A DNA stretch of 42,500 nucleotides, taken from contig JACVTC010000003.1 of NCBI GenBank assembly GCA_016946835.1, positions 2,701,001 through 2,743,500 of the forward strand, given 5' to 3'. The DNA comes from Neocallimastix lanati (nom. inval.) (taxonomy: Eukaryota > Neocallimastigomycota > Neocallimastigomycetes > Neocallimastigales > Neocallimastigaceae). The translations under genes and the position numbers were made by a program. Under the pieces are notes generated by a model. That model was not told where the DNA came from and did not search any database. It saw only the letters and a program-made list of their open reading frames with translations. This document shows positions 33,583 through 40,897 of the stretch, one piece after another; position 1 is the first letter of the stretch, and each line of letters begins with the position of its first letter.

Positions 33583-34534
33583 ATTTTGGAATCGCTTATG
33601 TAAACTTCTTGATATTACTCATTCTCTTTCTACCTCCAACCATCCGGAGACTGATGGTCAAACGGAGAGGGTGAACGGAATATTGGAACAATATCTTCGT
33701 TGTTTCATAAATGAAAGGCAAAATAATTGGGTCGATTTACTACCTTTCGCTGAATTCGCTTACAATAATACTTTACATCAATCTATAAATCAATCACCAT
33801 TCTTCGCAAACTATGGTTTTAATCCTAAATTTAGTCCTGAGATTCCATCCTCAGAAAGACCAAGTAGAGCTGAAAAAAGAATATTAGATATTAATAAAAA
33901 TATTGAATTTTTAAAAAGAAACTTAGAAGAAGCTAAGAAAACTTATAAAAAATACGCCGATTTGAAAAGACTTCCTTCCCCTAATTTCGAAGTCGGTAAA
34001 AAAGTTTGGTTACTTAAAGGATCTACTACTAAGAATGTTAAAAGAAAACTAGCCGATCAATTGATAGGTCCTTTTGAAATAATTGAAAAAGTTAGTCCCT
34101 TAGCGTACAAACTTAAACTACCTAATAATATGCATTGTCATCCAATTTTTCATGTTTCTTTACTTGAACCTTATTATGAGAATGAATTTGAAGATAGAAA
34201 TGTTAATAAACGAAAGAGTATAAATTTAACTACAAATAATTCCGATATGATTCCAGATAAAATAATTAATATGAGAACTTATAAAGGAAAGAATCGTTTT
34301 CTTATCTCTTGGAAAGGATCAAATGAAGACTCTTGGATAGATGAAGATCAAATTTTAGATAAACAATTAATTCAGGAATACTTTAGAAAAAATAAGAAAA
34401 ATAAAACAAGAACAAAGGATCAAGAATCTATTAAGAATGATGATCATGCCAATGATTTCATTGTAAGACATAAATATCAACCCTTTGTTATAGAACTTCC
34501 CTCAAGAAATGATTCTCGCAGGAGCTCGACTTAA
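33494..34534 (+). CDS. G1 integrase C-terminal half with chromodomain (out of frame)
   Basis: The continuation of Pol in a different frame. Sequence homologous to integrase begins near 33580 ([17 protein letters not shown]), so the first 29 codons are a shadow of the upstream frame. It holds the catalytic Glu in DGQTERVNG, the stretch FAEFAYNNT, a GPY/F-type module ([21 protein letters not shown]), [12 protein letters not shown], and a chromodomain ([18 protein letters not shown] then SWIDEDQIL, about 34260-34380). The chromodomain is known in chromoviruses to guide insertion to marked chromatin. A loss of two bases in a CTCT-like run near 33580 separates it from the upstream frame. A sequencing error there cannot be excluded. 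The stop is at 34532-34534, 10 bp before the 3' LTR. Confidence 0.85.
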   Translation: MLLMLLSRIFLNYMVSLILLFLIEDRNLSEFWNRLCKLLDITHSLSTSNHPETDGQTERVNGILEQYLRCFINERQNNWVDLLPFAEFAYNNTLHQSINQSPFFANYGFNPKFSPEIPSSERPSRAEKRILDINKNIEFLKRNLEEAKKTYKKYADLKRLPSPNFEVGKKVWLLKGSTTKNVKRKLADQLIGPFEIIEKVSPLAYKLKLPNNMHCHPIFHVSLLEPYYENEFEDRNVNKRKSINLTTNNSDMIPDKIINMRTYKGKNRFLISWKGSNEDSWIDEDQILDKQLIQEYFRKNKKNKTRTKDQESIKNDDHANDFIVRHKYQPFVIELPSRNDSRRSST

Positions 34535-34544
34535 AGGGCGAGAT

Positions 34545-35305
34545 TGTAAAGATATGATCAATATCTTTAGTACATTAATTAATTTATTTTGTACATTAAA
34601 TTATTTAATGTAATTCACGTTTACAAAATAATGCTAATGCATTAAATTATGTAAAATATATTAATTTATGAAATTAATTGATTTATGAAAATTAATAATA
34701 AATTTATATTTCATATAATATATAAATTTAAAAATATAAAATTAATTTTTAAATAACCTAAAATTTAGTAATAAAATATATTAATAATTTTAGTTTAGTT
34801 TAATTTTAGTTTAGTTTAATTTTAGTTTAGTTTAATTTTAGTTTAGTTTAATAATCATAAAAATTAAATAGTAATATATAATTAATAGTATTAATAATAA
34901 AAGAATAATAAATAAATAATAAATAAGAACATATTCAATTTGAGTCAAAACAAATTGAATAAAAAGCTTATTGAATTAGTTTTAGTTTTTTATAACTTTA
35001 TTTAATTTTAGATTAGTTTTTGTTTATTTTATATTGAATATATATTTAAATAAATAGAAATAGTATATTATAATATAATTAAGAAAAAATATAAATACAT
35101 GTAAAATTATTCTATTAAAGAAAATGTAGTTGTTATTAACTATTTTGCAGTTAATAACTAATAAAAAGAATTTTTATAATAAAGTGATTAATAAAAGAAT
35201 TTTTTTTAAAAAATAAATTTCATTTGAGTATTGTTATTGATAGTGTTGATTTTGTTTTTGTTTTTTTTTCGTAATTGTAATCTGCTCCATAAGGAACATT
35301 TTACA
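34545..35305 (+). repeat. G1 3' LTR (761 bp)
   Basis: Copy of 28318-29094 with four instead of five 16-bp units and two substitutions seen by eye. Preceded by the purine tract AAAGGGCGAGAT. Confidence 0.95.
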
Positions 35306-35310
35306 ATTAC
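35306..35310. repeat. Target site duplication ATTAC, right copy
   Basis: Matches 28313-28317 on the other side of G1. Confidence 0.9.
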
Positions 35311-35763
35311 TTTTATCTATTAGTTTCTATTTTTACGGTTAAATTCAGTTTTGAAAGAATTTTCTAAAATTTTGAAGATTCGAAATTTTACAAAAACTGT
35401 TTTTCCGAAAAAATATAAATATGAGTAAATTTTTCGTTAAAAATATTTTCTTCGTGCTTTTATTAATTGATTAATTAATAATAAGTAATTTGATATATTA
35501 CAATATTAATTGATTAATTAATAATAAGTAATTTGATATATTACAATATTAATTGATTAATTAATAATAAGTAATTTGATATATTACAATATTAATTGAT
35601 TAATTAATAATTAAATATTTTAAATAAATTTATCTTTAAAAAAAAAAAAAAAAAAAAAAATATTAAATAAAACAATTTCTAACAAAACATTTTTTTTTTT
35701 ACATATTATTAATATTCAGTGTTGCCTATTGTTTTCTCTTATTTGAGTGTCCCTCTCGTTACA
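35311..35763 (+). repeat. 3' part of the G2-family LTR interrupted by G1
   Basis: Contains AACTGTTTTTCCGAAAAA and TATAAATA (about 35395-35426) and TTCGTGCTTTTATTA, all shared inverted with 37420-37530. It then carries a private 43-bp minisatellite and an A tract, and ends CTCGTTACA at 35763, the G2 LTR end. Without G1 it joins 28312. Confidence 0.6.
35462..35610. repeat. Minisatellite, 43-bp unit, 3.5 copies
   Basis: Unit ATTAATTGATTAATTAATAA then TAAGTAATTTGATATATTACAAT, three full copies and a partial one, inside the G2 LTR. Confidence 0.9.
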
Positions 35764-35939
35764 ATTAATAGCATTTAAATAGAAGAATAATTATTAAAAA
35801 CATATATATTTTTATATAATTCATTTATTAATAACTATAACAAAATATTATAATAAATGTAAACAACACTGAAAAGAAATTTTCTTTTTTAATCTTATTT
35901 TATTTTTTTAAAAAATTTTATTTATTCATATTTATTATA
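35764..35939. other. AT-rich junction between G2 copies
   Basis: No feature assigned. A CAGTGTTGTTTAC word on minus (about 35860-35875) resembles the U5 end of the G2 LTR, so the 3' LTR of the relic may extend into it. Confidence 0.35.
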
Positions 35940-36436
35940 TTACTATAAGCTGCAAGGGTTGATATAGTATTAATATTTTCTACAAAAGTTTTATTAAAAT
36001 TGAGGTTTTTAACTAAAGAATTAAAATAAAAAACACAAAGAAAGAATATTTTTCAAGTTTAAATTATTAAAAATAAAATAAAAGTTTCTAAAAAGTTCTT
36101 AAAAATCGAAAAATATAGAAAAAATAGAAAATAATAGAATTAAGAATATAATAGAATAAATTTTAATTAATTAAACATAATAATTATCAAGAAATTCTAG
36201 TAATTTCTTGAATTATAAAGAATCTTCTAGATATTTTTTAGAATAAAACTATAAAATAATAATAAATGTGAATCGAACCTAAATAGTTTGATTCATGGTA
36301 TTAGTTACTAAGAACTATACCAGTAATAATATTTCTTAAATTTAATTATTTGTTTTAAAAGTTTATTGAAAAATAATACTAAATATTAAAAATAATAAAA
36401 TAATTGTAATTATTGATTCTGTTATAACTCTCTCCC
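35940..36436 (-). repeat. G2 3' LTR (minus), approximate
   Basis: Directly follows the stop and purine tract (AAGGGAGAGAG) of the minus-strand pol relic. It starts TATAACAGAATCA, a mutated version of TGTAACGGATCA, carries a B-box match (TGAATCGAACC on plus, 36269-36279) and the TTCTTTGTGTTTTTTATT segment shared with the 5' LTR. The end is approximate. Confidence 0.5.
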
Positions 36437-37289
36437 TTAAAGACGGATTCCAGATGTCTTAGGTTTTGGTTTATTTGGATACTTCTTGTGGAATTCAGCA
36501 AGAAGTTTATTACAATGAAGATTCTCAAAATATGAAGGTTCCCATGAGTTTTCAGAATCATCATAACCTTTCCAATGAATTAAATACTTAATTTGGTTAT
36601 GTAATTTTTTGAATCAAGAATAGATTCAACTTCATATTCTTTTTCTCCATTATGTATAATAGGTTTTGGAGTTGTGATATTTCTTTCTGTAAATTCATTT
36701 TCATAGCCTGGCTCAAGAAGGGAAACATGGAAAGCAGGAAATATCCTAAAGGAGTTTGGAAGCTTTAATTTATAGCTTACTTCTGAAACTTTCTTTATAA
36801 TAGTAAATGGACCAGATTTCTTTGGAGCAAGTTTACCTTTTTTATTATTTATTAAATCATTCCTTAACGGCCAAACTTTTGAGCCAACTTTAAACTCAGG
36901 CGGAGACATATGTTTATCATCATAATTCTTTTTTTGAAAATCAACTGCACTTTGAAGATTTTCTTTAAGTACGTTTCTTAATTCCTTTAAGTCTTTAGCA
37001 AAAATTTCAGCACGAGGGACAATAGAAGCATCTGGAGTAGAAGGATCAAATTTAGGATTGAACCCATAATTAAGAAAGAAAGGAGTAGCATTTGCAGATT
37101 CTTGTATTGTGTTATTGTAAGCAAATTCTGCAAGAGATAAATATTCCATCCAATTATTTTGTTGATAATTGACATAACATCTTAAATATTGTTCAAGTAT
37201 TGCGTTTACCCTCTCTGTTTGACCATTAGTTTGCTGATGATGAGCAGAGGATAAGCAAAGATCAACATGGAGTAAATTAAATAATCTAT
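36437..37289 (-). pseudogene. G2 integrase C-terminal half and chromodomain remnant
   Basis: Minus-strand Ty3/gypsy pol end. Read from 37289: LFNLLHVDLCLSSAHHQQ, catalytic Glu in [18 protein letters not shown], a GPY/F module (KSGPFTIIKKVSEVSYKLKLP), [15 protein letters not shown], then a one-base loss in a T6 run on plus (36605-36610). The next frame continues with a clear chromodomain, KYLIHWKGYDDSENSWEP, and ends GIRL at TAA (36437-36439). Gag, protease, RT, RNase H and the integrase N-half are absent, because the 5' LTR end CCGTTACA joins directly to the integrase coding sequence. Clearly related to G1 but a different family. Inactive. Confidence 0.88.
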
Positions 37290-37800
37290 TGTAACGGTTT
37301 ACACCCAATAGGTCTACACTAATAAGTAATTCGTTTTCTTAAAAAATTTGTTTTATTAATATTTTTTATTAAAATATAAAATTTATTATTATTTTTTATT
37401 ATTAATTAGTTATTGTAATATTTCGAATTACTTTTAACTAGTTAATAAAAGCACAAAGAAAAATTATTTTTTATTGAGAAATTCACGCTTATTTATACTT
37501 TTTCGGAAAAACAGTTTCGGAAAAAGTTAAGATTAACGAAAGTTCGAAAAATTAAGTTTTCTTTCTAGAAAATGAATCTTATAGAAAAATGATAAAATAA
37601 TCATTAAAATAGAACTTTCTAGTTTCATTTAGTTATATAATATTAACCAAAGAAACTCTAGAACTTTCTACAATAATTTAATTAATTAACTAAAAATAAT
37701 TTAGATTGGGAAAGGGTGTGAGTCGAACCTAAGAAGTTCGGCTTCATTGTCATGGTGTATTACCACCAGACTACAACAACAATTTTGCTAACTCTTTGTA
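37290..37800 (-). repeat. G2 5' LTR (minus) with tRNA-like A and B boxes
   Basis: Ends on minus in ACCGTTACA (37290). Near its start it has TAGTCTGGTGG (37763-37773, A-box match) and GGTTCGACTCA (37719-37729, B-box match) at tRNA spacing, then CTGTTTTTCCGAAAAA and TATAAATA. A tRNA cloverleaf does not form (T stem and acceptor unpaired). The left edge is approximate. Confidence 0.6.
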
Positions 37801-38420
37801 AGAATCTATAATTATTTTTAAATAAAATAATTATATTTTCTTAGTTAAGTTATAATTATAACTTTATTTAATTATATAATATTTATTCATTTAAATATTA
37901 TTAATAATTTATTAAACTCAATATTAAATAATCATTAATTTAATACAACAAATTTATTTAATTAATTATTATTTATACATTTATAAATAATTATAGTTTA
38001 TTTAATTATATATTTAATTATTAAATTTATTAGTCTTAGTTTATTTATTTAATTAAATTGTAAACAAATATATTATGTATTCTAATATGTACTTAATAAT
38101 GTATTCTGTATTTTGTTTATTAATATCATTATTATGTTATTTTCCTTATTTGTAAATTTATGATTTTATGGTCGAAATATCTTTTATTATTTTATTCTTT
38201 TATTTTCGATCAATTAAATTAGATTAGCTAATCGGTCAATTAGGGTTTTTCCCAATCACTTTTTAAAAGTAATTGGTTTTACCTAATTGATACGATGATC
38301 GATATGGATAGAATATCGATCAAAAATCTTATCTAGGTTTTTCTCTCTAATCTTTTCCTAGATAAGAGATTTGTTAAGATTAGAAAACATTTTTTAATTT
38401 AACCTTATTTTTCAAAAAAG

Positions 38421-38428
38421 TATAAATA
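38421..38428 (+). promoter_or_regulatory. TATA box of G3
   Basis: TATAAATA, 36 nt upstream of the 11-mer at 38457, the same octamer and spacing as in G1. Confidence 0.7.
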
Positions 38429-38456
38429 AAGCTCTTGAATTCTCTTTGAGAAATCA

Positions 38457-38467
38457 AGAGTTATTAT
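38457..38467 (+). promoter_or_regulatory. Putative RNA 5' end / self-primer of G3
   Basis: AGAGTTATTAT is the exact reverse complement of the 11 bases after the LTR. Pairing extends to 12 bases if the RNA starts at 38456. Confidence 0.75.
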
Positions 38468-38759
38468 TATAACAATTATAATATAGTAATAACATTAATA
38501 AATTTTTTATATTCCTATTTTAATAAAGTAAGTTTTAATAAAAAACAAATTTAAAAAAAATAAAATAAAATAATCTTTTCTCTTTGACTATTTTGTGTTA
38601 TTAGTTTATTATAATTAGTTATAATAAACTCTCTCTTATAGAAGATAAGTATATTTATCTTTTTTTTGTTTTCTCAATTTAATAATAATTATTATTTAGT
38701 TATTATTAAGTTGTAGTTAATAATTTAATTCTAATTAATTTTATAATTAAATTATTACA

Positions 38760-38770
38760 ATAATAACTCT
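38760..38770 (+). other. Primer binding site of G3 (self-complementary)
   Basis: ATAATAACTCT follows the LTR end TTACA without a gap and is complementary to 38457-38467. As in G1 it does not start with TGG. Confidence 0.75.
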
Positions 38771-38841
38771 TATCTAGAATAGATTAGTGTAGTACAAAGA
38801 AAATTTTAAATAATACCAATATATTATTGAATTATGTAGTA

Positions 38842-38891
<50 letters not shown>

Positions 38892-39306
38892 TAAGATAAA
38901 ACTTCAATATATTTTTAATAATAAAATAATATAAAAATAATAAATTAAAACAATATATTAGAATAGAATAATTACAATAAAACGATACATATAGAATAGT
39001 CTAGAAATTAAGCAAAAAAAAAAAAAAAAAAAATTTACATAAAATAATAATAAATTAAAACAATATATTAGAATAGAATAATTACAATAAAACGATATAT
39101 ATAGAATAGTCTAGAAATTAAGCAAAAAAAAAAAAAAAAAAAAAAATTATATATTTGTACTATTATATATTAATGGATGGATAAATACATACTTTTAATA
39201 AATATATTACTATATATAAATGAATACATGACGTATATAAAATCACTATAATATATAAATAAATAAAACAAATAATATATATTGTGTAAATAGATATATA
39301 TATATA

Positions 39307-39349
<43 letters not shown>

Positions 39350-39463
39350 AGATAAACATAATTTATTAGAAATATTACAAAATTTTAAATCTACACTAAT
39401 TATAATTTTTCACATAACTTAATAAAACTAGGTAAAAAAAAAAAAAAAAAAAAGAAAAAAAAA
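38771..39463 (+). other. A-rich leader of G3 with a 110-bp tandem duplication
   Basis: Five A runs (about 38846-38887, 39014-39033, 39124-39146, 39311-39347, 39434-39463), the last reaching the gag ATG with one G inside. A 110-bp unit (CAATATATTAGAATAGAATA at 38951 and 39061) is duplicated in tandem, each copy ending in AAGC and an A run. No gene. Confidence 0.8.
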
Positions 39464-40897
39464 ATGGAAAACAATAGTGATATTCAAATTAATGAGCCTT
39501 TAGCAGACACACCATCACCAATTTCACAGTCCATTACGTATAACGAAAATGCTTCTAAACTAATCTCTGCTATTACAGATTTCATACCTGCCTTCTTTTC
39601 GCCAAATGGAGTTCTTCAGAAAGAAAGTGATGTGAAAAACCAACCAAGTATTAGGGAAATAATTATCCATAGTGAAGACTTTATTAAGACTCATCCAAAT
39701 ACATTCAAGGATGATGAGTCAAAAAACTCCTTTGTTATCAATAAACTAACAGGAACTGCAAGAAGATGGGGTCTCTCTTTGCTAACTGATGGGACTCTAA
39801 AGAAGTTAACATTTGAAAAATTCAAGAAACTTTTGTTAGAAAATTTCGATTCAGGTATTGAAAGGAAGCAGAAATACGTTATTATGGACAAATTGTGGAA
39901 GCTTAAACAATCTCAACTTGGTAGTGTCGCTGAATACACTATCGAATTCCGTAGGTTGGCGGGACGTCTTGGATGGCCCGACGAAGTGCTCATTGACATT
40001 ATTGGAAAAGGACTTGTGGATAAGGTGCGCGAAGAATTCGACAAGGTTGAGAAACCATCTACCTTGTTTGAAGCTACGAACACTATAATTGGAATAGATA
40101 AAAAATGTTATTTGGAAAGTAGTTTAAGGAATAAGACTAAGAATTTCAAGAAGAATCATAAATCCTTTCAAAAGAAGCGCAGAGAACTCACCAAAATCGA
40201 GAACTACAAGAAACATTTTCACAATAAAAATAAACCTAAAAATGACATTCTCTCAGCCAACTATACTTCTAATGGAAACCCAACAATCACTACTGCCTTT
40301 TACTTAAATATAAATGATAAAAATATTAGAACAAACTTTTTAATTGACTCCGGATCTGCTAGAAGTTTCATTTGTAGAAATTTCGCTAATAGTCACAAAA
40401 TTCCATCATTAGGTTTATCCTCTCCAATTAATATCCAACTCCCAAATAGTAAAAGCATGAACATTAAACAAACTACAAAACCGCTTAAACTCAAGATTAT
40501 GGACCATACAGAACGTTTTGAATTTTGCATCGCAAACATAGCCCTCCAAGGAATCAATGGTATTCTTGGAAGAGATTGGCTCTCAGTTCATAATCCTTTC
40601 ATTGATTACAAGAAAAATAAAATATTCTTTTTAGGTAAATACTGTGGTTCACATTGCCCTTCTTCAAGGAAATTCAAGTTCGCAAACCAAAACTCTAATT
40701 TCACTGCAACTATGTTCGACAATCCCACAATTAACAATGCCGATCATGATTCTATCATTCCTGAATCAATCCCAGAAGATACTGTTTGTCATTCAGACTT
40801 GAGTGACTCCGATTTATGTGCCGCTATGCCAACGAAAATAGACTCCGAAGGGAAAAAACCGAGGCATAAGAGAGATTCTCGACAAATACTATTCTGA
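39464..40897 (+). CDS. G3 Gag-protease protein
   Basis: 477 aa. The ATG at 39464 follows the A-rich leader. Gag domain about residues 55-235, with ARRWGLSLLTDG and EYTIEFRRLAGRLGW typical of gypsy Gag. A basic Lys-rich segment (about 225-260) replaces a zinc knuckle; no CCHC is present. Retropepsin-type protease: FLIDSGSARSFICRNF (about 292) and GINGILGRDWL (about 363). A Ser/Asp/Pro-containing tail follows. It assembles the particle and matures the polyproteins. Pol lies in the +1 frame, overlapping the last 56 nt of this frame. Confidence 0.92.
   Translation: MENNSDIQINEPLADTPSPISQSITYNENASKLISAITDFIPAFFSPNGVLQKESDVKNQPSIREIIIHSEDFIKTHPNTFKDDESKNSFVINKLTGTARRWGLSLLTDGTLKKLTFEKFKKLLLENFDSGIERKQKYVIMDKLWKLKQSQLGSVAEYTIEFRRLAGRLGWPDEVLIDIIGKGLVDKVREEFDKVEKPSTLFEATNTIIGIDKKCYLESSLRNKTKNFKKNHKSFQKKRRELTKIENYKKHFHNKNKPKNDILSANYTSNGNPTITTAFYLNINDKNIRTNFLIDSGSARSFICRNFANSHKIPSLGLSSPINIQLPNSKSMNIKQTTKPLKLKIMDHTERFEFCIANIALQGINGILGRDWLSVHNPFIDYKKNKIFFLGKYCGSHCPSSRKFKFANQNSNFTATMFDNPTINNADHDSIIPESIPEDTVCHSDLSDSDLCAAMPTKIDSEGKKPRHKRDSRQILF

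Larger units (their letters stand above)
28318..35305 (+). mobile_element. Ty3/gypsy chromovirus G1, nearly complete and young
   Basis: A 6988-bp element: LTR 28318-29094, primer site, leader with 15-bp repeats, one Gag-PR-RT-RH-IN frame, chromodomain, purine tract AAAGGGCGAGAT, LTR 34545-35305, flanked by ATTAC. By eye the LTRs differ by one 16-bp repeat unit and two substitutions, so insertion is recent. One 2-nt loss in the integrase prevents full translation. A single fused Gag-Pol frame plus an 11-nt self-complementary primer site is the Tf1/sushi type of organisation. Confidence 0.95.
38059..38759 (+). repeat. G3 5' LTR (start inferred)
   Basis: Ends ATTATTACA directly before the primer site. 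The start TGTAAACAAATAT is chosen because G1 (TGTAAAG) and G2 (TGTAACGG) LTRs begin alike and the ends mirror TTACA. The 3' LTR is outside the window, so the start is unproven. Inside are inverted repeats TTATCTAGG/CCTAGATAA (about 38329-38367) and a 13-position hairpin CTCTTGAATTCTC/GAGAAATCAAGAG (38432-38460, one mismatch) next to the putative RNA start. Confidence 0.6.

Noticed and set aside
37715-37790. A functional tRNA gene on minus
   Set aside because: A- and B-box matches exist, but T stem and acceptor stem do not pair and no anticodon arm of normal shape forms.
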